Assembly: GCA_038207565.1 (NCBI GenBank)
Contig: JBBQZQ010000012.1
Location: 1 to 64,000, forward strand
Length of the DNA stretch: 64,000 bases
DNA from: JALZAI01 sp038207565
GTDB taxonomy: Bacteria > Actinomycetota > Actinomycetes > Mycobacteriales > Jatrophihabitantaceae
Direction of reading: 5' to 3'
The translations under genes were made by a program, and so were the position numbers. Shown here piece by piece: positions 35,129-43,760 of the stretch; within the stretch, counting starts at the first letter, position 1; the number at the start of each line of letters is the position of its first letter. A model generated the notes under the pieces. The model was given only the letters and a program-made list of their open reading frames with translations, did no database searches and had not been told where the DNA came from.

Positions 35129-35466
35129 CCGACTTCAGCACTCGCACATTGGACGACGGAGTCCACGTCGTCCGGCCCGACGGTCGGCTGAACATGGTCT
35201 CGGCGCCGCGCCTGACGGCACTCGTGAGCGAGCTCGTGAACGCAGGCGGCACTCGCATCATCGTCGACCTCGGGGGGACCGATTTCATCGACTCCTCCGG
35301 CCTGGGCGCACTCGTGTCGTGCTTGAAGAAGACCCGGCAGGCCAGCGGCGATCTGCGACTCGCGGCGCCGAACACACAGATCCAGACAGTTCTGGACCTC
35401 ACCAACCTCGGTCGCGTGCTCCGGCCGAGTCCATCGGTCGACACCGCCCACGCTGCGGGCTTCTGA
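35125..35466 (+). CDS. STAS-domain anti-sigma factor antagonist
   Basis: A 113-residue STAS protein: VHVVRPDGRLNMVSAPRL, the phosphorylation segment DFIDSSGLGALVSCLKK with Ser in the DSSGLG motif, and LTNLGRVL at the end. Phosphorylation by the downstream HATPase kinase and dephosphorylation by the upstream PP2C are expected. The ATG follows GGAGGAAC and overlaps the GT2 stop (ATGA). Confidence 0.93.
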   Translation: MTDFSTRTLDDGVHVVRPDGRLNMVSAPRLTALVSELVNAGGTRIIVDLGGTDFIDSSGLGALVSCLKKTRQASGDLRLAAPNTQIQTVLDLTNLGRVLRPSPSVDTAHAAGF

Positions 35467-35467
35467 G

Positions 35468-35923
35468 ATGGTTGTAGTGGTCGACGTCTCAGAGGCTGCC
35501 GAGCCGAGCTATACGTGCCGGCTGACCGCCCCGGCACGGCCGGGCAGCATCGAATCAGTGCATGAGCTCATCGCATCGTTGTGGACCCAGCGGCCCGAAC
35601 TCTCGGCGACGGACCGGATACGCTTCGAAGCCGCGGTGATCGAGGTCGCGTCCAACATCGTCAAGCACACCACGGTGGCAGTGGGCGGCGGGCCAGAGGT
35701 CATCATCGAACTCACCCTGGTCGCCCGCCCCGACCGGATCACCGCCCAGTTCCGTGACGACGGGAACGCGGCCAACGTCGATCTGGGCATTGCGGAATTT
35801 CCCGACGAGACGTCGGAGAACGGTCGCGGCCTGGCCCTGGCGCGCGCGATGACCGATGCGGCCAGCTACGAGCGTTCCGGTTCGCGCAATATCTGGACCT
35901 TGATCTGCTTGCGGACCCCGTAG
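35468..35923 (+). CDS. RsbW-like anti-sigma / serine kinase
   Basis: A 151-residue HATPase_c_2 protein with N-box FEAAVIEVASNIVKHT, central FRDDGNAAN and G-box ENGRGLALARAMTD. It starts 1 bp after the STAS stop. Such proteins bind a sigma factor or another target and phosphorylate the STAS antagonist. No sigma factor is encoded nearby, so the output might be a distant sigma factor or, conceivably, the glycosyltransferase itself. Confidence 0.9.
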   Translation: MVVVVDVSEAAEPSYTCRLTAPARPGSIESVHELIASLWTQRPELSATDRIRFEAAVIEVASNIVKHTTVAVGGGPEVIIELTLVARPDRITAQFRDDGNAANVDLGIAEFPDETSENGRGLALARAMTDAASYERSGSRNIWTLICLRTP

Positions 35924-36052
35924 CCGGTTCAGTACCGACCCCGCATGCGCCGAACGCGACGAGGCATCCGCGCACAGGGCGCCGGTCGGTCGTCGACCGA
36001 TCTGTCAGACGGTCCCGATAGGGTCGCGTCCAGCGACAGGTGAGGAGCTGCC

Positions 36053-36844
36053 ATGACGACTGAGGCGACGACGATGGAGGGCGCGCTCTCCGGCGCGCAA
36101 ACGCAGGTCGAGGCCGCTGCGCGGTTGGCCAACGCCCTGGCCCGAGAGCTGAAACGCGCCCGCTCCGCGGCCTCGACCGGGCAGGTACGCGAGCTGCGCC
36201 GTGCGCTCGACGCGGCGGTTGAACTCGGCCGGGAGGTGGAGCAGGGGGTCGCTGTTGCCCGTGACTCCTACGACCTGGAGGAGACCGAGCTCCTCGCTTC
36301 GGGGGCGTACGCCAAGGAACTTCTGGCAACGGCGTCCGAGGCCGGGGTCGCGATGTCGGAGGAGGACGACCGACTGCTGTGCTACCCGTCCATCGTGCGG
36401 GTGCTGCCCGCTGATCTGGCCCTCGAGATCGATCGTCGGCGGGTGCGCGGGTTGCGTCCGTCCGTCGTCGTGGCGCAGCTCGAGCGTGCACAGAACGCCG
36501 GCCCGCGGTTCAAGCCGGAGCCATTTCTGGCCAGCCTGTTTGCCGGCTACGAGCTTGTCCTGGCGCGGCAGGGCAAGGCGGCAAACGCTGTGGTGCGGCT
36601 GCAGGACGTGTACTCGGTGTTGACGCTGCTGCCCGGTCAGTCCCGCGATTACACCAAACCCGAGTTCACTCGCGATCTCTATCTGCTCGATCAGAGCGGC
36701 GTTACCGAGGTCGGCTCTACCGGGTGGCGGTTGCGGTGGTCGGCGAGCACAGGGACCCGGCTCGCCGGGGTGCTGACCACGGTGGCCCGCAGCGGGCAGC
36801 AGCAGCGTTACTGGGGGGTCGCGTTCGAGCAGGCCTCGCCGTGA
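36053..36844 (+). CDS. Unknown helical protein, first gene of three-gene ATPase operon
   Basis: A 263-residue soluble protein of no recognised family. Residues about 8-75 are strongly helical and charged (AARLANALARELKRARSAAS) and could form a coiled coil. The C-terminal third is strand-rich (GWRLRWSASTGTRLAGVLTT). The ATG follows GGTGAGGAG. Its stop overlaps the next start (GTGA). Position and coupling imply function with the two ATPase-type proteins downstream. Confidence 0.75.
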   Translation: MTTEATTMEGALSGAQTQVEAAARLANALARELKRARSAASTGQVRELRRALDAAVELGREVEQGVAVARDSYDLEETELLASGAYAKELLATASEAGVAMSEEDDRLLCYPSIVRVLPADLALEIDRRRVRGLRPSVVVAQLERAQNAGPRFKPEPFLASLFAGYELVLARQGKAANAVVRLQDVYSVLTLLPGQSRDYTKPEFTRDLYLLDQSGVTEVGSTGWRLRWSASTGTRLAGVLTTVARSGQQQRYWGVAFEQASP

Positions 36845-37851
36845 GCGAGTTGCAAGGTAGCGGCCTGCCACTCGGAGGTACCGGTCTCACGGCCGAGTCT
36901 TACGCCGAGTTCGTTGCGAAGGAATACCTCGGCGACTACGTGCGAGGTGGCGGTGCGGCGGTCCGGTTCCTGGTGACCGGCGGCGCGGAGGTCGCGCTGC
37001 GATGGCACGCGAGACTGGCTGCGGTGGCTGCCGATGAGGGGTATCTCTATGTCGGCGCCGACGCTGGCGAGGTGCGGGTGCACCTCATCGACCAGCTGTA
37101 CGCAGCGGTTGCGCGCCGACTCGACTGGTCCGATCTCGCCGCGCTACAGGTCCGGCGTGGCTGGGAACAGCTGGGGTTACCCGCGCCGGACCCGACGGAG
37201 CTGTCGGTGGGTGCGGTTGCCGAGCATCACGATGTCGACCCGCGCGAGGCGTCGCGCAGCATCCGTCGCTGGCTCGAGGCCATGGTGTTGCGTGACTCGT
37301 CACTGGCTCGGGAGTTCCGCCTCGCTGTGCTCCGGCTGTGTCAGGGTGAGCTGGCCACCGGCGACGTCATCGCCGCCGAGCGGGAAGCGGTCCTCTCGTG
37401 GCTGCGCGTCGAGCCGATCGCGCTGCGCGAGTTGCGTTCGACCTCGCTGTACGCGCGCATCGGGCGGCACAACGCTCGTTCCATGCTGGTGTCGCTGGCC
37501 GCCTGGCGGGCGCATGTCGCAGGAACCGGGCTGGTTCTCGACGTCGACCTCGCCCGGCTGGCCGTCTCGCGGCGGCCACCGGTCGACCAGCGGGATGGTT
37601 TCTACTACAGCAAGGCCGCGGTGTTGGACGCCTACGAAGTGCTCCGTCAGCTTGTCGACGCCACTGACAATCTACGGGGGGTGTTCGTCGCGGTGACACT
37701 GCCGCCCGAGCTTGTGTCGGACGAGGCGCGCGGCCTACCCGCTTACAGCGCACTGCAGCTGCGTGTGGTCGACGAGGTCCGTGACCGCCGCCGGGCCAAC
37801 CCGTTTGCCGCGCTCGTGCGGTTGGAGACACGGCTGGAGGCGACCCCGTGA
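36841..37851 (+). CDS. DUF2791/BREX-ATPase-like protein lacking Walker A
   Basis: A 336-residue paralogue of the next gene's product. The region aligned with the P-loop reads FLVTGGAEVALRWHARLAAV and lacks the GKS/T. The rest follows the same architecture, including a helical middle (VDPREASRSIRRWLEAMVL), YSKAAVLDAYEVLRQLVDAT and VFVAVTLPPELVSDEARGLP. It probably cannot hydrolyse ATP and may be a structural or regulatory subunit. The GTG at 36841 overlaps the previous stop. The open frame extends upstream to 36724, but that part is antisense-like and not family-like. Confidence 0.75.
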   Translation: MSELQGSGLPLGGTGLTAESYAEFVAKEYLGDYVRGGGAAVRFLVTGGAEVALRWHARLAAVAADEGYLYVGADAGEVRVHLIDQLYAAVARRLDWSDLAALQVRRGWEQLGLPAPDPTELSVGAVAEHHDVDPREASRSIRRWLEAMVLRDSSLAREFRLAVLRLCQGELATGDVIAAEREAVLSWLRVEPIALRELRSTSLYARIGRHNARSMLVSLAAWRAHVAGTGLVLDVDLARLAVSRRPPVDQRDGFYYSKAAVLDAYEVLRQLVDATDNLRGVFVAVTLPPELVSDEARGLPAYSALQLRVVDEVRDRRRANPFAALVRLETRLEATP

Positions 37852-39110
37852 CCGCCATCGCGGCTAAGCACGAGCGATTGTCTGCGCGTCGCGCCGTCGA
37901 GGCCCTGCGCTCCGGGGTCCCGAGCCGCGACGGCGTCGCGGCGCTGGGCAGCGGTCAGGGCGAAATCGAGGATCGGTTCACCGGCTTGCTCGACGCCGTA
38001 GGCACGGTGCGCTCGGACGGGCAGCGGGGCATGCTGCTCGGCGGCGGATTCGGATCCGGCAAGAGTCACGTGCTCGAGCACCTCACGCATTTGGCGCTCG
38101 ACCGCGGCTTCGCCGTCAGCCGGGTCGTGATCAGCAAGGAGACGCCGTTGCACGACCCGGCCAAGGTGCTGCGCGCGGCAGTCGAGTCGGCGATCAGCCC
38201 GGACGGTACGATCGGTGCGGTCGCCGAGGCCGCGGCCGGGCTCGATCCGGGCAGCCCGGGATTCGCCGAGCTGCTGCGTTGGGCCAGCGGTGGGCCGGTC
38301 GACGAGCGGTTCGCGTTGACGGTCGGCCTGCTGCCTCGGGTGCAGGCCGGCGACGACGACTTCGGCGAGGCGATCGTGCGGTTCTGGTCCGGCGATCGGC
38401 TCGCTGTGGCCGATCTGCGTCGGCACGCCAAGCTGGCCGGTGAAGGACGGCGGGTCCTTGCCGCCGTGCCCGTGCGCGAACTCGCCGTGCAACGGTTCCG
38501 TTTCCTCGCCCGGCTGTTCGTCGCCGCCGGCCATCAAGGGTGGGTACTGCTGTTCGACGAGGTCGAGCTCATCGGTCGGTACACCTTGCTGCAGCGGGCC
38601 AAGTCCTACGCCCAGCTCGCCGACTGGCTGTTGGTGGATGCAGAGGATCCGGCGAGCCCACTGGCCACCGTCCTCGCGATGACCGACGACTTCGATGCTG
38701 CTGTGCTGACCGAGAAGAACGACCGCAAGATGCTTCCGGACAAGCTGCGCATCAAGCAGCAACCGCAATGGGATGAGGTCAACGCTCGCGCCGATACCGG
38801 CATGCGGCTCATCGAACGCGAGATGGTTCTTCTGCAGCAGCCCGATGCCGCCGAACTCGACCGCACCTATCGCCAGCTCAAGATGTTGCACAGCGAAGCG
38901 TTCGAATGGGACGCCCCTGACGTGCCCGGGCTGGAGCGGTTGGGTGCGACCCGGATGCGCCAGTACGTTCGGGCGTGGATCAACGAGTGGGACCTGGTCC
39001 GTCTCGACCCGTCCTACCGACCGCACACCGACGTGGCGCCGCTTGCCATGACCTACGACGAGCAACCCGACCTCGACGACGACAGCAGCCAGATGATCGA
39101 CGACGCCTGA
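37848..39110 (+). CDS. BrxC/BrxD-like (DUF2791) P-loop ATPase
   Basis: A 420-residue ATPase with Walker A GGFGSGKS (66-73) and Walker B LLFDEVE (234-240), belonging to the 'BREX system ATP-binding' (DUF2791) group of STAND-like ATPases. The conserved sequence SARRAVEALRSGVPSRDGV opens the protein, and RMRQYVRAWINEWDL lies near the end. The tail is acidic (PDLDDDSSQMIDD). No BREX methylase (PglX), PglZ, BrxL or restriction gene is present, so this is not BREX itself. Its start overlaps the preceding stop by 4 bp. Confidence 0.85.
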   Translation: MTAIAAKHERLSARRAVEALRSGVPSRDGVAALGSGQGEIEDRFTGLLDAVGTVRSDGQRGMLLGGGFGSGKSHVLEHLTHLALDRGFAVSRVVISKETPLHDPAKVLRAAVESAISPDGTIGAVAEAAAGLDPGSPGFAELLRWASGGPVDERFALTVGLLPRVQAGDDDFGEAIVRFWSGDRLAVADLRRHAKLAGEGRRVLAAVPVRELAVQRFRFLARLFVAAGHQGWVLLFDEVELIGRYTLLQRAKSYAQLADWLLVDAEDPASPLATVLAMTDDFDAAVLTEKNDRKMLPDKLRIKQQPQWDEVNARADTGMRLIEREMVLLQQPDAAELDRTYRQLKMLHSEAFEWDAPDVPGLERLGATRMRQYVRAWINEWDLVRLDPSYRPHTDVAPLAMTYDEQPDLDDDSSQMIDDA

Positions 39111-39294
39111 CCGACCGGGCTCGACGAACAACTCTCGCCCAGAGCTGCGGTCAAGGAGGAGCCGCGCCCCTACAGCCTGTCCTGCGGGATCGGGAGTCGA
39201 CGGCGTGCGGGATCGAGGGCGTCGCGGAGACGAATGGCTCGCGGAAGGTGAGCGCGACAACCGCTAGCACCACACCGAGGCCCGATCAGCGCGG

Positions 39295-39900
39295 TCAGGC
39301 CGCCTTGCCGAGGTCGGCGATCACATGGGTGCGGATGACCTCCGGGTTGGCACCGAGGTGGCGTAGCAGCTCAACGGCCATGTTGCTCTGCGGGTCGAGC
39401 AGGCCGAGGAGCAGGTGCTCCACACCGATGTGCCGGTTACCGAGGGCGGCGGCCTCGCGCTGTGCACGCACGAGCGCCCGTTTGGCCCGCGGCATGACGG
39501 GGAGATGCCCGGTCAGGTGCGGGTCCTCGCAGCGGCCGCGACGCCATGGCCGTCGGCGCCGCATCCGTCGGCGCGGAAGATCGTCAAGCGCACCTGATCC
39601 GAAACTTGCCTCTGCCCGCTGGCGGACCTCGTCAAGGTCGATGCCCAGGGTGCGCAGTGCGTCGGCGTCGCTCTCGCCGATGCCGCTGCTGCTGCTGCCG
39701 ACCAGCTGGCTCAGGGCAGCGCGGACGGCGGTCAAGGTGACGCCCTGTTCGGCCAGCACGCTCACCCCGGGCGCCTCCGGTTGAGCAAAAACGCCGAGCA
39801 GCAGATGCTCGGTGCCGAACCAGGGATGCCCGAACGAGCGGGCCTCTCCCTGACCGCGGACGACGACCTGGTGGGCTGCCGGTGTGAACCGCTCGAACAT
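39295..39900 (-). CDS. Clp N-terminal (ClpR) repeat protein without ATPase
   Basis: A 201-residue protein with two Clp_N repeats: FERFTPAAHQVVVRGQGEA and WFGTEHLLLGVF, then RAKRALVRAQREAAALGNRH and IGVEHLLLGLLDPQSNMA. No AAA domain follows, so it may be an adaptor or decoy for ClpC-type unfoldases. A basic linker (RRRMRRRRPWRRG, about residues 110-122) separates the repeats. It is preceded at 2 bp by the small HTH gene. Confidence 0.9.
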   Translation of the reverse strand: MFERFTPAAHQVVVRGQGEARSFGHPWFGTEHLLLGVFAQPEAPGVSVLAEQGVTLTAVRAALSQLVGSSSSGIGESDADALRTLGIDLDEVRQRAEASFGSGALDDLPRRRMRRRRPWRRGRCEDPHLTGHLPVMPRAKRALVRAQREAAALGNRHIGVEHLLLGLLDPQSNMAVELLRHLGANPEVIRTHVIADLGKAA

Positions 39901-39902
39901 GG

Positions 39903-40112
39903 TTACCTCCGTCCGTGTTTCTTGTGCACGGCTTGTTTGCTCACCCCGAGCGCCTGCCCGATCTCTTCCCAGGACCAGCCGGATCGCCTGGCGCTATCCA
40001 CCTGGAGTGCTTCAAGGCGCTCGACCAACTGCCTCAGCGCCGCCACGGCACGCAGGCCCACGCGGGGGTCCTTGCTCGTGGCGGCCACTGCCGTGTCAAC
40101 TGCTTCGGCCAT
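39903..40112 (-). CDS. Small HTH regulator paired with the Clp_N gene
   Basis: A 69-residue protein with a C-terminal helix-turn-helix (WSWEEIGQALGVSKQAVHKK) resembling sigma-70 region 4 or Xre-type helices, and an N-terminal helix that may dimerise. Clp_N/HTH pairs like this are common in actinobacteria. Two GTCAA-N6-TTGAC palindromes over the promoter suggest autoregulation. Confidence 0.88.
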   Translation of the reverse strand: MAEAVDTAVAATSKDPRVGLRAVAALRQLVERLEALQVDSARRSGWSWEEIGQALGVSKQAVHKKHGRR

Positions 40113-40115
40113 GGC

Positions 40116-40159
40116 GTCAACTTATATTGACGCATCGCGCGTTGTCAACGTAGCTTGAC
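40116..40159. promoter_or_regulatory. Two GTCAA-N6-TTGAC operators and promoter of the HTH-Clp_N pair
   Basis: GTCAACTTATATTGAC (40116-40131) and GTCAACGTAGCTTGAC (40144-40159) are perfect 5+5 palindromes 28 bp apart. On the minus strand the TTGACA box at 40148-40143 and TATAAG at 40126-40121 are spaced 16 bp, a good housekeeping promoter. The operators overlap it on both sides. The start codon begins 4 bases after the nearer operator. Confidence 0.7.
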
Positions 40160-40298
40160 TTGCAGGCTGGCGTCGAACCAGCTCGCTGATCAGCACCTCG
40201 TGACCGGGATCGTTCCGCGCCGCTCCTCGACATCGCGTGCTGTCAACCGCCGGCACCGGACCCATGAGGTCAAGCAACGCGCACCGAACCGCAAGCCG

Positions 40299-41735
40299 TC
40301 AGATCTGCATCACCACGGCCTTGGGTTCGGTGAAGAACTCGCGGCTGAAGGTGCCGCCTTCGCGGCCGATGCCCGAGTCGCCGACACCGCCGAACGGTGC
40401 GCGCAGGTCGCGGATGAAGAAGCAGTTCACCCAGACCGTGCCCGCGCGCAGCGCGGCTGCCACGCGGTGCGCGCGGGAGAGGTTCTCGGTGAAGACCATC
40501 GCGTTCAGTCCGTAGCTCGTGTCGTTCGCGAGTCCGACGGCCTCGTCCTCGGCGTCGAACGGGTGGATGGTGACCACCGGCCCGAACACCTCGTCGCGAA
40601 CGATCCGGGAGTCGAGGGGCGCATCCAGCACGACTGTCGGGCGCACGACCCAGCCAACAGCATCGGGACGGTCACTGGTGAGCATTTTCGCAGCCGGCGG
40701 AAGGTCATCCAGGAATCCGCGAACCTTCTTGTAATGCTCCTCGGACGCGAGCGGGCCCAGCTGGGTGGCCGGATCCTTCGGGTCGCCGATGACGAGCTTG
40801 TCGGCTGCCTCGACGAAGCGGGTCACGAACTCCTCGAACACACCGCGCTGGACGTAGAGTCGCGAGCCGGCAAGGCAGACCTGCCCGGCGTTGGTGAAGA
40901 TCGCCTTGATCGACCAGTCGACGGCGTTGGCGAGGTCGGCGTCGTCGAACACGAGGTTGGCCCCCTTGCCGCCGAGTTCGAGACTGACCGGTGTCAGGTT
41001 CGCGCTCGCGGCCCGGGCGATTGCCCGCCCCGTGCCGGACTCACCGGTGAAGGTGATGCGGTCGACGCCGGGGTTCGCGGTCAGCGCCGCGCCGACCGAA
41101 TCGGGCCCGTACCCGTGAACGACGTTGAGCACACCCGGCGGCACGCCTGCCTCCAGCGCCAGGCGCGCCATGATCGTGGCGGACGCCGGGGTGTCCTCGG
41201 CGGGCTTGAGCACCACCGTGTTGCCCCACGCCAGCGCCGGTGCGACCTTCCACGACTCGAGCATCAGCGGAAAGTTCCACGGCGCTATCGCAGCGACCAC
41301 GCCGGTCGGTTGGAACAGCGAGTACGCGTGGTGCCCGCTATCCATCGGCAGAACCTCGCCCGCCGACAGGCGTGCATGGTCGGCGAAGAAACGGAAGTTG
41401 GCCGCGGTGCGCGGCACGTCCTTGGTCTTGGCGTCTGTGATCGGTTTGCCCATGTCGACGGTGTCGGCCAGCGCGAGCTCGTCGGCGTGCTCGGCGATCA
41501 GGTCGGCCAGCCGGTGCAGCAGGGCTCCGCGCTCTGCATAGCCCATCCGCGGCCACGGTCCGTCGTCGAAAGCTCGGCGCGCGGCGGTGACGGCCCGTTC
41601 GGCCTCGGCCGCGCCGCCGAGTGCCACCTCGGCGTATGCCGAGCGTGTCCACGGATCGACGGTGTCGAAGCGCGCGCCGGAAGCCGATTCGACCTCCTCG
41701 CCGTCGATCACGTGCGGGATCAGGTCAGCGATCAT
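40299..41735 (-). CDS. 2-Hydroxymuconic semialdehyde dehydrogenase-like ALDH
   Basis: A 478-residue NAD-dependent aldehyde dehydrogenase: APWNFPLMLESWKVAPALAW, catalytic Glu in LELGGKGAN, catalytic Cys in NAGQVCLAGSR. The C-terminal VNCFFIRDLRAPFGGVGDSG is typical of XylG/DmpC/HpcC semialdehyde dehydrogenases. It should oxidise the catechol meta-cleavage product to 4-oxalocrotonate (2-hydroxymuconate). The ATG at 41735 is preferred because GAGGAG lies 5 bases ahead; a GTG at 41741 overlaps that site. It is last in the operon starting at 46663. Confidence 0.85.
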   Translation of the reverse strand: MIADLIPHVIDGEEVESASGARFDTVDPWTRSAYAEVALGGAAEAERAVTAARRAFDDGPWPRMGYAERGALLHRLADLIAEHADELALADTVDMGKPITDAKTKDVPRTAANFRFFADHARLSAGEVLPMDSGHHAYSLFQPTGVVAAIAPWNFPLMLESWKVAPALAWGNTVVLKPAEDTPASATIMARLALEAGVPPGVLNVVHGYGPDSVGAALTANPGVDRITFTGESGTGRAIARAASANLTPVSLELGGKGANLVFDDADLANAVDWSIKAIFTNAGQVCLAGSRLYVQRGVFEEFVTRFVEAADKLVIGDPKDPATQLGPLASEEHYKKVRGFLDDLPPAAKMLTSDRPDAVGWVVRPTVVLDAPLDSRIVRDEVFGPVVTIHPFDAEDEAVGLANDTSYGLNAMVFTENLSRAHRVAAALRAGTVWVNCFFIRDLRAPFGGVGDSGIGREGGTFSREFFTEPKAVVMQI

Positions 41736-41805
41736 CGGCACTCCTCAGCGTTGCTGGGCGCGGTCGACCTGGGGGTGCAGGTCGAGTCGCCGCCGTCGGT
41801 CGCGC

Positions 41806-42849
41806 TCACCGAGCTCCCGTCGCGGACAGGTCCCGCTCTTGGCTGAGCTGCACGGCGATGTCGATCAACATGTCCTCCTGGCCGCCGACGTAACCCTTCT
41901 CGCCGGCCCGCTGCAGGATCTCGTGCGCCGGCACGCCGTAGCGCTCGGCGGCGTGCTCGGCGTGCAACAGGAACGAGGAGTACACCCCAGCCCAACCCTG
42001 GACGATCGCTGTGCGGTCGGACTTGGGCCAGCGCGGCAGGTAGGGCCGCACGACCTCCTCGGCCGCGTCGAGCACACCGCCGACGTCCACGCCGGTCTTG
42101 ACGCCGAGGTGGTCGAACGTCGCGGCCAGCACCTCGGTCGGGGAGTTGCCCGCGCCGGCACCGAGCGCACACAGCGAGCCGTCGATCTGGCGGGCGCCGT
42201 TCTGGAACGCGAGGATCGAGTTGGCCACGCCGAGCGAGAGGTTCTGGTGGCCATGGAAACCAACCTGTGCCTCGGCGCCGATTTCGGCCTGCAATGCGGC
42301 GATGCGAGATGTCGCCTCGTCCAGCACGAGTGCGCCGGCAGAGTCGACGGCGTAGACGCACTCGGCGCCCGCGTCAACCATGAAGCGAGCCTGCCGGGCG
42401 AGCTCCCCGGGCGACGTGCGGTGGCTCATCATCAGAAAGCCCACGGTTTCCATGCCGAGAGACTTGGCCAGCCCGAAGTGCTGGACGGACACATCGGCCT
42501 CGGTGCAGTGCGTGGCGACGCGGGCAACGGACGCACCGGCCTCCCGGGCGTTTCGCAGGTCGTCCATCGTGCCGATGCCCGGCACGAGCAGGACCGCGAT
42601 CTTGGCCTGGGTCGCCTCTTCGTACGCGGCTCGAATCAGCAGCATCTCGTCGGTGCGCGAGAAGCCGTAGTTGAACGACGAGCCGCCGATCCCGTCGCCG
42701 TGGCTGCACTCGATCACCTCGACCCCGGCGCCGTCGAGCGCGTGCACGGTCGCGCGCACCTGCGCCTCGGTGAATTGGTGCGACATTGCGTGGCTGCCGT
42801 CGCGAAGCGTGGTGTCGGTGATGCGGACCGCCCGCTGCGTGCCGGTCAT
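41806..42849 (-). CDS. mhpE: 4-Hydroxy-2-oxovalerate aldolase
   Basis: A 347-residue DmpG/HsaF-type aldolase. The metal and substrate site is ITDTTLRDGSHAMSHQF and the metal His pair lies in GFHGHQNLSLGVANS. A C-terminal communication domain (about 280-345, EKGYVGGQEDMLIDIA) channels acetaldehyde to the partner dehydrogenase. It cleaves 4-hydroxy-2-oxovalerate into pyruvate and acetaldehyde. Its start overlaps the dehydrogenase stop by 4 bp, consistent with complex formation. Confidence 0.95.
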   Translation of the reverse strand: MTGTQRAVRITDTTLRDGSHAMSHQFTEAQVRATVHALDGAGVEVIECSHGDGIGGSSFNYGFSRTDEMLLIRAAYEEATQAKIAVLLVPGIGTMDDLRNAREAGASVARVATHCTEADVSVQHFGLAKSLGMETVGFLMMSHRTSPGELARQARFMVDAGAECVYAVDSAGALVLDEATSRIAALQAEIGAEAQVGFHGHQNLSLGVANSILAFQNGARQIDGSLCALGAGAGNSPTEVLAATFDHLGVKTGVDVGGVLDAAEEVVRPYLPRWPKSDRTAIVQGWAGVYSSFLLHAEHAAERYGVPAHEILQRAGEKGYVGGQEDMLIDIAVQLSQERDLSATGAR

Positions 42850-43760
42850 GCCGACACCCGGTGGGTTGCCACGAGCTCGCCGACGCGCGCTGCGGCCGCG
42901 GTCATGATGTCGAGGTTGCCGGCATACTCGGGCAGGTAGTCACCTCTGCCGCGGACCTCGAGGAACACCGCGACTCGCCCGTTCCCGTCCCACGCATCGC
43001 GAGGGGAGTCGTACTGCGGAGCGTTGCGCAAGGCGTATCCGGGCACGTATTCCTGCACCTCTCTTACCCGACTCTCGATCGAGGCGGTGATCGCATCGTG
43101 GTCGGCGTCGGCGGGGATTGCGCAGTACACGGTGTCGCGCATCATCATCGGCGGCTCGACCGGGTTGAGCACGATGATCGCCTTGCCCCGCGGGGTGCCG
43201 CCGAGCTCGCGCACTGCCCGTGATGTCGTCTGGGTGAATTCGTCGATATTGGCCCGGGTTCCCGGACCCGCGGATTTCGACGCGACCGACGCGACGATCT
43301 CTGCGTAGGGCACTTCGACGACCGAGGACACGGCATGCACGATCGGGACGGTCGCCTGCGCGCCGCAGCTGATCATGTTGATGTTCGGCGCGTCGACGTG
43401 CTCGTGGAAGTTCACCGGCGGGCTGACCAACGGACCCACGGCGGCGGGCGTCAGGTCGATCGCGACGATGCCGGCCTCGGCCAGCCGGGGTGCGGCGGAG
43501 CGATGCGCCTTCGCCGAGGTCGCGTCGAACACGATGTCGGGCAACCGGTCCTGGGCGAGCAGCCAGTCCAACCCGTCAGCCGAGGCTGCGACGCCCAGTT
43601 CCCGCGCGCGGCGCAACCCGTCGGATTCCACGACGCCGACCAGGTAGCCGACCTCGATCACGTCGCTGCGGCGCAGCTTGGCGAGCAGGTCGGTACCGAT
43701 GTTGCCGGGCCCGATGATCGCCGCCAGGGATTTGCGTGCAGTTGTGTTCGTGGTGGTCAT
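42846..43760 (-). CDS. mhpF: Acetaldehyde dehydrogenase (acylating)
   Basis: A 304-residue DmpF/HsaG-type enzyme: NAD motif IIGPGNIGTDLLAKL, catalytic Cys in NMISCGAQATVPI, and TRANIDEFTQTTSRAV at the dimer/channel region. It converts acetaldehyde to acetyl-CoA. The ATG at 43760 shares its A with the TGA of the histidine-phosphatase gene (TGATG), so translation is coupled. A TTG codon one triplet upstream is not needed. Confidence 0.95.
   Translation of the reverse strand: MTTTNTTARKSLAAIIGPGNIGTDLLAKLRRSDVIEVGYLVGVVESDGLRRARELGVAASADGLDWLLAQDRLPDIVFDATSAKAHRSAAPRLAEAGIVAIDLTPAAVGPLVSPPVNFHEHVDAPNINMISCGAQATVPIVHAVSSVVEVPYAEIVASVASKSAGPGTRANIDEFTQTTSRAVRELGGTPRGKAIIVLNPVEPPMMMRDTVYCAIPADADHDAITASIESRVREVQEYVPGYALRNAPQYDSPRDAWDGNGRVAVFLEVRGRGDYLPEYAGNLDIMTAAAARVGELVATHRVSA

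Noticed and set aside
36053..39110. Calling the locus a BREX system
   Set aside because: Only BrxC/BrxD-like ATPases are present; PglX methylase, PglZ, BrxL, BrxA and BrxB are all missing.
37743..39260. 505-residue open frame on the minus strand opposite the ATPase
   Set aside because: It is an antisense shadow produced by GC-rich third positions of the plus-strand ATPase gene; it has no family-like segments or start signal.
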